This document shows, piece after piece, positions 31,612 through 41,520 of a stretch of DNA of 64,000 bases. A program made the translations under genes and the position numbers. Source of the DNA: CALABS01 sp050260775 (GTDB taxonomy: Bacteria; Pseudomonadota; Alphaproteobacteria; Rhodospirillales; Magnetospirillaceae); the NCBI GenBank assembly GCA_050260775.1, contig JBLNCP010000049.1, positions 16,574 through 80,573 on the forward strand, in the 5' to 3' direction. The number at the start of each line of letters is the position of its first letter. The first letter of the stretch is position 1. Under the pieces are notes generated by a model that made no database searches, was not told where the DNA came from, and saw only the letters and a program-made list of their open reading frames with translations.

Positions 31612-31648
31612 CTCTTTCGCGCAGAAAGCCTGCGCCCCGGCTGACCGG

Positions 31649-32845
31649 TCAGTTCCCGCGCAGCAGAGTCATGTGGCGGGGGAGCAGGCGATCGAGTGAG
31701 AACCGCTCGACGGCGACCTTGCGGGCGTTTCCGCGCAGGTGGGCGGCAAGCGCGGCATCGTCGAGAATGTGCGCGACCTTGCCGGCGATCTCCTCGGGCG
31801 AGAAGAAGTCGGCCAGCAGGCCGGTCACCCCGTCTTCCAGCACCTCCCGCACCGGCTCGCTGTCCGACCCCACCACGGCGCAGCCGCAGGCCAGGGCGTC
31901 GAGCAGCGACCATGACAGCACGAAGGGGGCGGTAAGATAGACATGGGCCGAGGACAGGGCGAGCAGGTCGCGGTACGACGCCGCCGGCAGGGTGCCGACG
32001 AAGTGCAGGCGGCTCCGGTCCATTTCGGGAAGCTCGGCGAGCATGCGGCGTTTCCAGCTGTCGCCATCGGGCAGGCGCTCGCCGTAATACACCTGGTCTT
32101 CGCCGGCGATCACCACATGCAGGCCGGGGCGCTCGGCCAGCAGCAGCGCCGCGGCGCGCATGAACTGGGGAAAGCCGCGATAGGGCTCCATGCCGCGGGT
32201 GGCGTAGGTGACGACCTGGTCGGCGGCGGACAGATCGCAGCCGGGGATGGCCGGCCGGGCCGGCTGCGGGCGGAAGAACCCGGTGTCGACGCCGTCATGC
32301 AGGACGGTGAGGAGCGGCCGCAGCTTGGCCGGAAAGCGGTCCCGCTGGAAGCGGGTCGGGGTCAGGGCGACGTCGGCCTGGGCCAGGTCCATCAGCAAGG
32401 CGGCATTGCGGGTGGCGAGGCGGCAGCGGTCGTCGTCGCTGAGTTGGTGGCCAAGGAATTGCGTGTCGCTGGCGTCGCCGCCGTAGAACCACTCGAAGTA
32501 GCCGACATGCCGGGCGGCGGGAAACAGCTCGCGGGCATAGAGGCCCGGTCCCCACCCGGCATGGGCGCAGACCACGTCGGGGGCGAACCCTTCAGCCTTC
32601 AGGCGCTGACCGAGCCGCCACACCGCCTGGCCGGTCAGCACCGCGCCTTCCATCCAGCGCAGGTAGGGATGGCAATCATTCCGCACCGCACGGGCCGAGG
32701 CGTAGGTTTCCACCCGCACGCCCGGCAGGGAGCCTTCCGCCCGGTGGGTGGCGAACACCACCTGGTTGGCGGGATCCCGGGCCAGGGCCGCCGCAAGGTG
32801 GCGGTACTGACCCGGGAACGCGTTGTGCAGGAACAGGACCCTCAT
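31649..32845 (-). CDS. GT4-family glycosyltransferase
   Basis: 398 residues, GT-B fold. N-terminal acceptor domain starts MRVLFLHNAFPGQYRHLA; the C-terminal donor domain has ATRGMEPYRGFPQFMRAA, HFVGTLPAASYRDLL and APFVLSWSLLDALACGCAVVGSDS, the usual place of the E-x7-E motif although the first Glu appears replaced by Ser. Last gene of the operon that begins at 43757 and 8 bp downstream of the secretion adaptor. Probably transfers a sugar to the lipid-linked glycan or to the secreted protein. Confidence 0.85.
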   Translation of the reverse strand: MRVLFLHNAFPGQYRHLAAALARDPANQVVFATHRAEGSLPGVRVETYASARAVRNDCHPYLRWMEGAVLTGQAVWRLGQRLKAEGFAPDVVCAHAGWGPGLYARELFPAARHVGYFEWFYGGDASDTQFLGHQLSDDDRCRLATRNAALLMDLAQADVALTPTRFQRDRFPAKLRPLLTVLHDGVDTGFFRPQPARPAIPGCDLSAADQVVTYATRGMEPYRGFPQFMRAAALLLAERPGLHVVIAGEDQVYYGERLPDGDSWKRRMLAELPEMDRSRLHFVGTLPAASYRDLLALSSAHVYLTAPFVLSWSLLDALACGCAVVGSDSEPVREVLEDGVTGLLADFFSPEEIAGKVAHILDDAALAAHLRGNARKVAVERFSLDRLLPRHMTLLRGN

Positions 32846-32853
32846 GGGCGCGG

Positions 32854-34188
32854 TCAGTCCTCGCGGAAGGCCCGCCGCATGCTGTCGGTGATGGGCGACA
32901 GCAGGTAGTCGACGGCTTTGCGGGCACCGGTGACCATGAAGACCTCGGCCGGCATGCCGGGGGTGATCTCGACCCCGTGGATCTCTGCCAGCGACGCGCC
33001 ATCCAGCTTGATCTGGGCGGTGAAATAGGCCTCGCCGGTCCGCGCGTCGGTCAGCTTGTCGGCCGCCACCTGCACGACCGTCCCGTCGATCATCGGCACC
33101 TTCTTGGCCTTGAAGGCGGTCAGGCGCACATGGGCCGGCAGGCCGGCGCGCACCACGTCGATATCGAGCGGATTGACCCTGGCCTCGACGATCAGTGAAT
33201 CGTCGACCGGAACGAGGTCCATCAGCGGCTGTCCGGCGGTCACCACGCCGCCGGTGGTGAACACCTTCAGGTCGACGACCTTGCCGTCCTGGGGCGCGGT
33301 GATGACGGTGCGGCCGCGCACGTCGCTGGCGGCGCGCAGGCGGTCGGACAGTTCGGCGACGGTGGTCTGCGTGTCCTGCAGCTCCTTGGCGACGTCGGCG
33401 GTCCAGGTGCTCTCGAAATTGGCCGCGTCGAGGTGGATGGCGGCCCGCTCCTGTTCGACGCGGGCGATGCCGGCCGCCAATTCACCGCGGTGGCCCCTGA
33501 GGTTGGCCGCGTCGGCCTGCAGCCCCAGCAGGCGCGGCTTGCGTTCGTAGCCCTTGCGGTACAGCGTCTCGACGCCCCGCAATTCCTCCTGCTTGTAGGC
33601 CAGGGTCTGGTCGGTGGCGGTCAGCTGGGCCTTCAGCGCCGCCTCTTCCTCGGTCTTCTGCTTGAGCTGGCGGGCCCGGATGTCCAATTGGGCTTGGCGG
33701 CTTTCGGCGCGGGTGCGGAACAGGTTCTCCTGGGTGCGGATGATCTCGGCGAGGGCCGGCTCGTCGGCGCGGCTCTGGAGCTCGGGCGGGAAGGCCAGCG
33801 GCTGGCCGGCCTGTTCGGCCCGCAGCCGGGCCTGGCGGGCCAGCGCCGCCCAGTATTGGCTCTGGACCTGGCCGAGCGTCGCGTCGGCCTGCACCTGGTC
33901 GAGGATGACCAGGGGCTGGCCCGCCTTGACGGTATCGCCCTCCCTGACCTTGATGTCGCGGACGATGCCGCCTTCCAGGTGCTGGATGGTCTTGCGGTGG
34001 CTGTCGACGATGACCGCGCCGGGAGCGACGGCGGCGCTGTCCAATGGGGCGGCGAACAGCCAAATCGCGAAGCTGCCGAAGGCCAGCGCCACGGTGGCGA
34101 GGCCGGCGACGACCGGCCGGCGCAGCGACGGCTCGGGCTCTTCGGCCGGCAGCGGCCGGGCGACGATGGTGGTCAGCGAAGTGCTCAT
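32854..34188 (-). CDS. HlyD/PrsE-type type I secretion membrane fusion protein
   Basis: 444 residues. A short cytoplasmic N-terminus, one TM (about 25-48), a biotinyl-lipoyl half (IQHLEGGIVRDIKVREGD near 69), a long periplasmic alpha-hairpin (about 105-290), the second lipoyl half (VITAPQDGKVVDL) and a beta-barrel end. The C-terminus LLSPITDSMRRAFRED is typical of the PrsE group. Works with the ABC transporter 1 bp upstream and with a TolC-like outer-membrane protein that is not in the window. Homologous to the adaptor at 57464-58765. Confidence 0.93.
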   Translation of the reverse strand: MSTSLTTIVARPLPAEEPEPSLRRPVVAGLATVALAFGSFAIWLFAAPLDSAAVAPGAVIVDSHRKTIQHLEGGIVRDIKVREGDTVKAGQPLVILDQVQADATLGQVQSQYWAALARQARLRAEQAGQPLAFPPELQSRADEPALAEIIRTQENLFRTRAESRQAQLDIRARQLKQKTEEEAALKAQLTATDQTLAYKQEELRGVETLYRKGYERKPRLLGLQADAANLRGHRGELAAGIARVEQERAAIHLDAANFESTWTADVAKELQDTQTTVAELSDRLRAASDVRGRTVITAPQDGKVVDLKVFTTGGVVTAGQPLMDLVPVDDSLIVEARVNPLDIDVVRAGLPAHVRLTAFKAKKVPMIDGTVVQVAADKLTDARTGEAYFTAQIKLDGASLAEIHGVEITPGMPAEVFMVTGARKAVDYLLSPITDSMRRAFRED

Positions 34189-34189
34189 G

Positions 34190-35917
34190 TCAGGCCTGTC
34201 CCGCGCGGATCATGCGCGTCTGGGGTGGGGCGATGGTGGAGACGCTCGATCCCGCCATCGCTTGCATGATCTCGGCTGCCGGGCCGAAGCGCTCGACCAT
34301 GCCGTCGCGCAGCACCAGCAGCTTGTCGACCGCCGCCATCACCGACGGCCGGTGGGCGGTAATGATGACCGTCGCCCCCCAGGCCTTGGCGGCGCGCATG
34401 GCGTCGACCAGGGCGCGCTCGCCGGCGGCGTCGAGGTTCGAGTTCGGCTCGTCCATGACCACCAGGCGCGGCATGCCGAACAGGGCGCGGGCCAGCGCGA
34501 TCCGCTGGCGCTGTCCGCCCGACAGCGCGAAGCCGCCTTCGCCGATCGGCGTGTCGTAGCCGCGTGGCAGCCTTCCGATCAGGTCGTGCACGTCGGCCAA
34601 CTTGGCGGCGGCCACCACGTCCTTGGGATCGGCATCCTGCATGCGGGCGATGTTCTCGCGCACCGTGCCGTCGAACAGCGACACGCTTTGCGGCAGGTAG
34701 CCGACGTATTGGCCGAAATCATCGCGGTTCCACAGGAAGACGTTGTTGCCGTCCAGGAAGGCGCCGCCGGCGGTCGGCTCCCACACGCCGACCAGCATGC
34801 GCACCAGGCTGGACTTGCCGGCGCCCGACGGGCCGATGATGCCCAGGATCTCCCCGGGTTCCAGCGCGAACGACACGCCCTTGAGCACCGGCTTGTCGGC
34901 CCCGGGGGGCAGGAAGCCCAGCCCGTCAACGGTCAGGCGGCCGGTGGGTTCGGGCAGGATCATGTCCTGGCGCCGGCTGGGGGCGTTGCTCAGCATCTCG
35001 CGCACCCGCTTCCAGGCGGCGAGTGCGAACACCCATTGCCGCCAGCCGTCGATGAGCTGCTCGAACGGCTGCAGGGTCCGTCCCATCAGGATCGAGGCGG
35101 CGACCAGCGATCCCGGGGAAGCCGAGCGGTCAAGCACCAGCACCACGCCGGTGCCGATGATGGCGATCTGCACCGCCAGACGGAACGACCGCGTGACCGC
35201 CGACAGGGTCTTGGCGCGCCCCGATCCGCGGTCGAGCATCTTGAGCGCGCTCGCCTGGGCCACGCGCCAGCGCGCGGTTAGCGTCGACAGCATGCCCATG
35301 CCCTCGATGACCTCGGCATGGCGCAGGGCCATGCCGACCATCGTGAATGAGCGGGCCAGCTCGGAATTGGCCTCGGCCAGCGGCTTGCGCGTGGTCACTT
35401 CCATCAGATAGGCCAACCCGATCAGGACGGTGGCCGCCGCCAGGGCGATCCAGCCGTAGACGGGATGCATCAGGAACAGGACCGCCAGGAACAGGGGCGT
35501 CCACGCGATGTCGAGCGGGACGCCGATGGCCGAGCCGGTGACGAACAGGCGCAGGTCGTTGACGTCGCGGGTGACCTGGGCGCTTTGCGGCGTGCCGCTG
35601 CGCAGCGATTCCGCGACGGCGGCCTCCAGCGCCGGGGCCGACAGCCGCCGCGACAGGCTGATGCCGAGCACCGTGAAGATACGGGTGCGGATGACGTCGA
35701 GGACGCCCATCAGGACGATGCCGGCGAGCGTCAGCAGCGTCAGCATGATCAGCGTGTCGATGCTGCGGCTGTTGAGCACCCGGTCGTAGACCTGCAGGGT
35801 GTACATGGGAAGCGCCAGCTGCAGCACGTTGACGAAGCAGCTGAACAGGCCGGCGAACAGCAGCCCGGCGATGGAACGCCGGACTGTGGTCGCCAGCACT
35901 TCGGCGGCGGGGGTCAT
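34190..35917 (-). CDS. Type I secretion permease/ATPase (PrtD/PrsD type)
   Basis: 575 residues: an exporter permease with six TMs in about 15-300 and an ATPase domain from ~325 with Walker A GPSGAGKSS (362-370), Q-loop near YLPQSVS, signature LSGGQRQR and Walker B LVVMDEP. There is no N-terminal C39 peptidase, so substrates carry a C-terminal uncleaved signal. It is 1 bp from its HlyD adaptor. The nearest candidate substrate is the RTX protein at 43828-44457, in the same cluster. Confidence 0.94.
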   Translation of the reverse strand: MTPAAEVLATTVRRSIAGLLFAGLFSCFVNVLQLALPMYTLQVYDRVLNSRSIDTLIMLTLLTLAGIVLMGVLDVIRTRIFTVLGISLSRRLSAPALEAAVAESLRSGTPQSAQVTRDVNDLRLFVTGSAIGVPLDIAWTPLFLAVLFLMHPVYGWIALAAATVLIGLAYLMEVTTRKPLAEANSELARSFTMVGMALRHAEVIEGMGMLSTLTARWRVAQASALKMLDRGSGRAKTLSAVTRSFRLAVQIAIIGTGVVLVLDRSASPGSLVAASILMGRTLQPFEQLIDGWRQWVFALAAWKRVREMLSNAPSRRQDMILPEPTGRLTVDGLGFLPPGADKPVLKGVSFALEPGEILGIIGPSGAGKSSLVRMLVGVWEPTAGGAFLDGNNVFLWNRDDFGQYVGYLPQSVSLFDGTVRENIARMQDADPKDVVAAAKLADVHDLIGRLPRGYDTPIGEGGFALSGGQRQRIALARALFGMPRLVVMDEPNSNLDAAGERALVDAMRAAKAWGATVIITAHRPSVMAAVDKLLVLRDGMVERFGPAAEIMQAMAGSSVSTIAPPQTRMIRAGQA

Positions 35918-35924
35918 GGCGCCC

Positions 35925-37211
35925 TCAGCCGTTGGCGGCCATGGGCATGGGCGCGCGGGCCCGTACCAGCTTGCGGTAGAGTTGGGTGTGCAGGCGGGCG
36001 CAATCCTCGAAGCCCAGCGGCCGGCGGATCTTGGCGCGCAGCTTGTCCCACAGCTGGGGCTCGCTGAGGGTCTGGGTGAAGCGGTCCACCAGATCCTCGA
36101 CGCTGCCGACGCGGAAATGTAGGCCGTCGACGCCGTTGCGCACCTTTTCGGCCATGCCGCCGATGTTGCTGCAGATGATCGGGCGGCCGTGGGCGAACGC
36201 CTCCTGGATCACCAGCGGCGAGTTCTCCCACCAGATGGACGGGACGATGACGTAGTCGATGTCCTTCATCAGGGTGGCGATCTCGGGAGCGCGATAGGGG
36301 CCGTAGAAGCGGGCCCGCCGGCCGGCCCGGTCCATTAGCGCCTTGAATTCGGTCTGGAACTCCTGCGGCTGGTTCTCCAGGTTGCCGCCAAAGAAGGCGA
36401 CCGAGCTGTCCTCGCCCCACACGTCGTCGGGAACGCGGGTGATGGCGTCGAGCAGCACCTGCACGCCCTTGAAGCGGGTGACCTGGCCGAAATAGGCGAA
36501 GCGGTTGCGGCGGCCGCCCTTGGGCAGCGGCCGCGGCGGCGCGATCTCGTTGAGCACCAGGCCGTTCTCGATGAAGGAGCACTTCTCACGCGGCAGGCCC
36601 CAATCGACGAAGCGCTCGATCAGGAACTGGCTGGGCGACACGAAGTGGTCGACCATGTCGAAGAAGGTCTTGAGGAACAGCTCGCGCTTCATGAACTCGG
36701 CGGCGGCGATCTGCGGGAAGCACATGGCGCATTCGGCCGGCGACGAGCGCGTGCACAGCGTGGCCTTGCCGCCGGTCTTCACCATCTGGCCGTGGTGGTG
36801 GCAGATGGCCAAGTACTCGTGCAGCGTCACCACGATGGCGATGTCGGGGAAGTGCTTGCGGATGGCGAACACCGTCTCGACGCCGAGGCCGAGGAAGTGG
36901 TGGAAGTGCACCACGTCGGGGCGCACGTCGGCCACGTAGCGGACGAAGTCCTGCTCCAGGGTCTCCAGGTTGCGGTTCGACAGCCGGAAATGGTCGTAGT
37001 CGTTGGCCCAGAACAGGGCTTCGCGCTCTTTCTGGCGCAGCGACATCAGGGCGGTGCCGCGATGGCGGGCCACCGGCGGGCCGACGCGCGCCAGATAATG
37101 GCTCTCGGTGTCCGGGATGGCGTTGAGACCGAGGTGGAGGTTGTAGGACGCCACTTCGGCGCCGCCGATGGAGAAGGAGGGATGGCCGTGGGAGACGACG
37201 AGAACGCGCAT
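35925..37211 (-). CDS. GT4-family glycosyltransferase with Cys-rich insert
   Basis: 428 residues. N-terminal domain starts MRVLVVSHGHPSFSIGGAEVASY; between the halves lies a Cys/His-rich insert (AICHHHGQMVKTGG, then CTRSSPAECAMCFP) probably binding zinc. Donor domain motifs are FAYFGQVTRFKGVQVLL and PSIWWENSPLVIQEAFAHGRPII with E-x7-E. It is a paralogue of the transferase at 39431-40705, which shares the insert and the WWEN block. Located between the large GT2-like protein gene and the type I transporter. Confidence 0.88.
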   Translation of the reverse strand: MRVLVVSHGHPSFSIGGAEVASYNLHLGLNAIPDTESHYLARVGPPVARHRGTALMSLRQKEREALFWANDYDHFRLSNRNLETLEQDFVRYVADVRPDVVHFHHFLGLGVETVFAIRKHFPDIAIVVTLHEYLAICHHHGQMVKTGGKATLCTRSSPAECAMCFPQIAAAEFMKRELFLKTFFDMVDHFVSPSQFLIERFVDWGLPREKCSFIENGLVLNEIAPPRPLPKGGRRNRFAYFGQVTRFKGVQVLLDAITRVPDDVWGEDSSVAFFGGNLENQPQEFQTEFKALMDRAGRRARFYGPYRAPEIATLMKDIDYVIVPSIWWENSPLVIQEAFAHGRPIICSNIGGMAEKVRNGVDGLHFRVGSVEDLVDRFTQTLSEPQLWDKLRAKIRRPLGFEDCARLHTQLYRKLVRARAPMPMAANG

Positions 37212-37228
37212 CGTTCGAGCTTTCCTGT

Positions 37229-39421
37229 TCACATGCGGTCGGTGGCGGAGGGAGTGGTGGCTGCGGGAGCCGCCACCCACTTGCGGTCGAAGCCCCATTC
37301 GTCGACCAGCCGGCCGGTCTGGCGCCAATACTCGGGTTCGCGGGCCTCGGAGGGATCGTCGAGCGCCATCATCTCCACCGACGGGATCCACAGGCAGGCG
37401 TAGCCGGCCGCCCGCAGGCGCAGGAAGAAGTCGGGCCCCTTCCAGTCCGGTCCGACGAAGTCGCGGGCGAAGCCGCCGAGCGCGGTGAACACCCGCTTGG
37501 GGATCAGGCAGCATTCGACGGTGCCCGCCTGCACCGCCACCGGGGCGCTGCCCTCGTCGGGCAGCCAGTGGCGGGCGTAGCCGGCGAAGCGCACCAGGCC
37601 GTGACGGTCGGCGAGCGGCGCCATCTTCTTGCCGGCCCGCTGGCCGGCGAACTTGATGGATTCGTCTTCCCACATCAGGGTCGGGCATACGGCTCCGCCG
37701 CCCTCGATGGCCAGCAGGGGCTTGCCCAGCTGCGACAGCCACCCCTTGCGCCGCGGCAGCACGCCCGGCGACAGGAACAGCAGCAATTCGCCATTAGCAT
37801 GGGATGCGCCGACTTCCAGGGCCTCGCAGACATCCATCTCCTCGGGCGAGACCACCAGCTTGCCATAGAGGCCGTAGAAACGGGCGGCACGCTGCAGGCT
37901 GGCGCCCAGCACCTGGGCCGAGGCGGCCGGCGCTACTGCCAGGATCTCGACGTTGACCAACTCGGGATCGACGGCGAAGCGGGCCAGCGTCACGTCGATG
38001 TCGGGCATGCCGGCCGGGACCGGGATGACCGCGGTGATGCGCGGCTTGCGCTCGGAGCGGCCGAAGGCGCAGGCGACATGCGCCCGCTTGCGCGCCGGCA
38101 GCCGGGCCGCGACCGCGCCGACCATCGGTCCCAATTGGGTGGCGATGACCGCGTGGGCGCCGGCTCCGCGAACGTCGATGCTGGTCAGCATACGGTGCAG
38201 CAGAGCCGGCGACGGCTCGGCGACGGCGAGCGGCAGGAAGGCGGTCTGGTCGTCTTCCAGCACGATCTCCAGGTACCACTGGGCGGCGGGATCGGCGTCG
38301 CACGGCACCGACACCAGGAACCCGTGGGCATCGTCGCCGGCCATGATGATCCCGGCGAACAGCGGGTCGCGGCCATAGCCGTCCGAGACATCGCGGCGGT
38401 CGCTGCGATGCCAGGTTTCGTCGATGCGCCGGCCGAAGCCCTTGTTGTTGCGCAGGTTGACCGCCACCACCCGGCGCTGCGGGTCCAGCAGCCAGCCGGT
38501 GAGGAAGATGCCGGCATCGGGCGCGCCGACCGCCAGATCGATGGCGGCACGCACCGGCAGCGGCAGGGTCGAGATGGTCTCGGCGCCCTGGAAGCGGGGG
38601 GCGCTCAGGCGCTTGACCAGGCGGGCCGCCGCGGGGTCGTAGCGCAGAACGGAGCGCACCGCGGCCATGTGGCCGGCGGTCTCCTCCTCGGACAGGAAGC
38701 GGCGATTCTCGAAAACGTCCATGCGCCGCCAGGTCTCGCCGGTGCGCAGGTAGGCACGGCGGATGGCGCGCATGTCCACGGGCGCGTTGGGCATCAGGGC
38801 GACGATGCCTCGGCCGGCCCCGCCGAGATCCGGCCGGTCATAGCAGGCGATGGTCGCCGCCGCCGTGGCCAGCACGTCGGTTTCCAGCATCAGCTCGACC
38901 GGCCCGGTCTCCAGGTGCATGGACCAGCCCTGCAGCACCAGCACGCCGTCGGCTTGCCCGAACAGCTCCAGGTAGCCGTCGAGCGCGGCGGCCCGCTCCA
39001 GGAACGCCGACAGGGCGGCGGTGCGCCGCGGCGTCGGGTTGGCGTTGAGCACGCTCTGCAGGAAGCTCACCAGGGCGGGCTGGCGCTCGATGTGGGCGGC
39101 GGCCTCGGCCAGCAGGGGGGCGTAGTCGAGACCCGGCCGCGGCATGCCGATCTCGTAGCGCACCCGCTTGTTGGGGCTGTTGACCGTCGCGGGGCCGCCC
39201 AGGCGCATCACCTCGGGGCCCTCGACGGCGGCCAGCAGCCAGTGACCGCCTTCCGCCCGCGGCCACGTGCAGGCATGCAGCGTGCCTCCGGGTTGGCCGT
39301 TCAGCCGGAATTCGCCGGAGCTGGGCAGCACCCGGTCGGTCTGGCCGAAGGCCAGCGCAAGGCCGTCGTCGATGAGGGCGGCGACGACGAGTTCCGTCGC
39401 GGGCTTGATGGTCTCGGTCAT
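37229..39421 (-). CDS. Large protein with degenerate GT2 glycosyltransferase domain
   Basis: 730 residues, no signal peptide or TM. The N-terminal ~440 residues are of unknown family and include the module GIFLTGWLLDPQRRVVAVN (about 300). The C-terminal ~270 residues follow the GT-A fold of GT2 enzymes (RITAVIPVPAGMPDIDVTL, then ANGELLLFLSPGVLPRRKGWL), but the DxD metal motif is replaced by SPGV, so catalysis through the usual metal is doubtful. Later parts (GGAVCPTLMWEDESIKFAG) follow the pattern of O-antigen transferases. It may be a scaffold or an unusual transferase. Neighbours are GT4 enzymes on both sides. Confidence 0.65.
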   Translation of the reverse strand: MTETIKPATELVVAALIDDGLALAFGQTDRVLPSSGEFRLNGQPGGTLHACTWPRAEGGHWLLAAVEGPEVMRLGGPATVNSPNKRVRYEIGMPRPGLDYAPLLAEAAAHIERQPALVSFLQSVLNANPTPRRTAALSAFLERAAALDGYLELFGQADGVLVLQGWSMHLETGPVELMLETDVLATAAATIACYDRPDLGGAGRGIVALMPNAPVDMRAIRRAYLRTGETWRRMDVFENRRFLSEEETAGHMAAVRSVLRYDPAAARLVKRLSAPRFQGAETISTLPLPVRAAIDLAVGAPDAGIFLTGWLLDPQRRVVAVNLRNNKGFGRRIDETWHRSDRRDVSDGYGRDPLFAGIIMAGDDAHGFLVSVPCDADPAAQWYLEIVLEDDQTAFLPLAVAEPSPALLHRMLTSIDVRGAGAHAVIATQLGPMVGAVAARLPARKRAHVACAFGRSERKPRITAVIPVPAGMPDIDVTLARFAVDPELVNVEILAVAPAASAQVLGASLQRAARFYGLYGKLVVSPEEMDVCEALEVGASHANGELLLFLSPGVLPRRKGWLSQLGKPLLAIEGGGAVCPTLMWEDESIKFAGQRAGKKMAPLADRHGLVRFAGYARHWLPDEGSAPVAVQAGTVECCLIPKRVFTALGGFARDFVGPDWKGPDFFLRLRAAGYACLWIPSVEMMALDDPSEAREPEYWRQTGRLVDEWGFDRKWVAAPAATTPSATDRM

Positions 39422-39430
39422 GGGAACTCC

Positions 39431-40705
39431 TTACTCGGCGGCGGCGGGGAGGGCGGGCCGCGCCCGGTCATAGGCGGCGAGGTGGGCGGCGGCGGTCTCC
39501 GCCATGGTGGGGATGGCGGGAATGCCGGCCAGCAGCCGCTCCCACAGCCCGTCCTCGGTGATGGCGCGGCGCATGGTCTCTGCCAGGCTGACCGGATCGC
39601 CGGCCCGGAAGTGCAGGCCTGAGACCCCGTCGGTGACCGCTTCGGCCATGCCGCCCAGGCCGCTGCAGATCACCGGCCGCATGTGCTGGAACGCCTCCTG
39701 GATGACCAGGGGCGCGTTCTCCCACCACACCGACGGCATCACCACCCAATCGACGCTGCTCATCAGCCCCGACATCTCGGCGGCGGTGTAGGGGCCGCGG
39801 TGCTGGGCCTCGGGCTGCGCATCGTGCAGGCGGTCGGCGAAATCGGCCTTGAACGCATCGCTCTGGAAGGGGGTGCCGCCATGGATCGCCAGCGAGAAGT
39901 CCAGCCCGTCCTGCTTGAGGATGCGGGCGGCCTCCAGGGCAACGTTGACGCCCTTGAACGGGCTCAGATTGCCAAAATAGCCGAAGGCGTTGCGGCGACC
40001 GTCCGGGCTCTTGCGTAGCGGACGCGGCCCGCAATCGGGGCGGCCGTTGCGGATGACCTCGATGCGGTGGGGCTCGAGGCCCCAGGCGACGTAGCGGTCG
40101 CGCAGGAACGCGCTGGGGGCGATGAAGCCGTCGACCAGCGAGAACAGCGTCTTCAGATGCTTCTCGCGCAGCACGAAATTGATGGTCGAGCGTTCCGGGA
40201 AGCAGCGGCGGCAGGCATCGGGCGACGCCCCGCGGCAGAGTTCCATGCTGCCCGCCTTCACCATCTGCCCGTGGTTGGCGCAGATGGCGTAGTAGTCGTG
40301 CAGGGTGAAGACGATCCGGCACTCGGGCAGCAGGCGGCGGACCAGGAACAGCGCCTCGGCCCCCACCAGCAGGGCGTGGTGGAAATGGACCACGTCGGGC
40401 TTGAACGACAGCAGCAGCTGGGTGAGGTCCGGCACCACCCCGTGCAGGTCGATCTGCGACAGGTGGAAATGGTCGAAATGCCCGGCCCACAGGATCACTT
40501 CATCGGCCGAGCGGCCGATGGTCTGGAAGTTGGTGCCCGGCTTCTGCTCGCGGTGGACGGTGTTGGTGCAGGCGAGAAACATCGTCTCGACCTCGCCGGT
40601 GGCCTTCATGGCGCCGAACAGGTCGTGGGCGAAGATCTCGCTGCCGCCGGGGTGCAGCTCGGGATGATTGTGGGCGACGAACAGGACGCGCAGGCGGCGG
40701 CTCAT
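39431..40705 (-). CDS. GT4-family glycosyltransferase with Cys-rich insert (paralogue)
   Basis: 424 residues. Starts MSRRLRVLFVAHNHPELHPGGSE; insert AICANHGQMVKAGS then CRGASPDACRRCFP; donor domain FGYFGNLSPFKGVNVALEA and PSVWWENAPLVIQEAFQH with E-x7-E. Closely related along its length to the gene at 35925-37211, so the two likely arose by duplication and add sugars in sequence. The start overlaps the stop of the methyltransferase gene upstream (ATGA), and its stop is 9 bp before the large GT2-like gene. Confidence 0.88.
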   Translation of the reverse strand: MSRRLRVLFVAHNHPELHPGGSEIFAHDLFGAMKATGEVETMFLACTNTVHREQKPGTNFQTIGRSADEVILWAGHFDHFHLSQIDLHGVVPDLTQLLLSFKPDVVHFHHALLVGAEALFLVRRLLPECRIVFTLHDYYAICANHGQMVKAGSMELCRGASPDACRRCFPERSTINFVLREKHLKTLFSLVDGFIAPSAFLRDRYVAWGLEPHRIEVIRNGRPDCGPRPLRKSPDGRRNAFGYFGNLSPFKGVNVALEAARILKQDGLDFSLAIHGGTPFQSDAFKADFADRLHDAQPEAQHRGPYTAAEMSGLMSSVDWVVMPSVWWENAPLVIQEAFQHMRPVICSGLGGMAEAVTDGVSGLHFRAGDPVSLAETMRRAITEDGLWERLLAGIPAIPTMAETAAAHLAAYDRARPALPAAAE

Positions 40706-41520
40706 GCCCCGCCCTCCCGGACGAACACCGCCAGGTCCTGGTAATTGGGGGTCTTGCGCCCGCTCCAGTGGCCGTAGCGGACCGGCGTGGCGATGGTCAT
40801 GCCTGCGTCCCTGAACAAGGACATCAGCCAGGGTTCGTCGAAGGCGACGGCGGCGCCGGGATGGCTCTCGTCCGCCTGGTATTCCGGGCCGGCCGCCTCG
40901 GGGTCGAAGGCCAGACGGCGGTCGCCCTTGCGCAGGCCGTCGCGGGCCTCGTCGTTCATCAGGAATAGGCTGAGGAAGCAGCGTCCTTTGGGCCGCAGCA
41001 CGCGGGCGATCTCGGCGGCATAGGCGGCGGTGGTGGCGGCGTCCAGGTGGGTGAGCACCGAGGTCAGCAGGACGAAGTCGAAGCTGTTGTCCTCGAACGG
41101 CAGGGCCACCGCGGGGGCCGCGATGGTGCCGGCCGGGTTGTAGACCGGGTTGGCGCAGTCGAGGTGATGGAAGCGGAAATTGCGATAGACCGGGGTGATG
41201 GCCGACTGGCACCACTCGATCCCCTCGCGCACGATGTCGACGCCGTCGTAGCTTCCGGCGTCCACGTTCAGCCACTGGGTCAGCGGCAGCGCCATGCGCC
41301 CGATGCCGCAGCCGATCTCCAGCACGCGGTCGGTGGGGGCGAGCCGGCCCAGGCGGACGAAGTGGCGCAGGAATTCGCCGCCGATCGACCGGAAGTCGCC
41401 GTCGCCGACGAAGTTCTTCTCGGAGGGCGGAGTTGGCATGAAGCGGTTGGCGGCGTAGGCGCGGGCGACGGTGATCACGTCGGGGGGCTGGATACCCTTG
41501 AGCAGGGTGATCGAGTTCAT
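40702..41520 (-). CDS. Class I SAM-dependent methyltransferase
   Basis: 272 residues with the SAM-binding motif VLEIGCGIGRMALPL (about 66-80), DGVDIV for the second strand, and the later FDFVLLTSVLTHL and LRPKGRCFLSLF blocks of Rossmann methyltransferases. In this cluster it most likely O-methylates a sugar of the growing glycan; methylated rhamnose is one possibility. Overlaps both neighbours by 4 bp (ATGA at each side), so it is tightly coupled to the two transferases. Confidence 0.85.
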   Translation of the reverse strand: MNSITLLKGIQPPDVITVARAYAANRFMPTPPSEKNFVGDGDFRSIGGEFLRHFVRLGRLAPTDRVLEIGCGIGRMALPLTQWLNVDAGSYDGVDIVREGIEWCQSAITPVYRNFRFHHLDCANPVYNPAGTIAAPAVALPFEDNSFDFVLLTSVLTHLDAATTAAYAAEIARVLRPKGRCFLSLFLMNDEARDGLRKGDRRLAFDPEAAGPEYQADESHPGAAVAFDEPWLMSLFRDAGMTIATPVRYGHWSGRKTPNYQDLAVFVREGGA

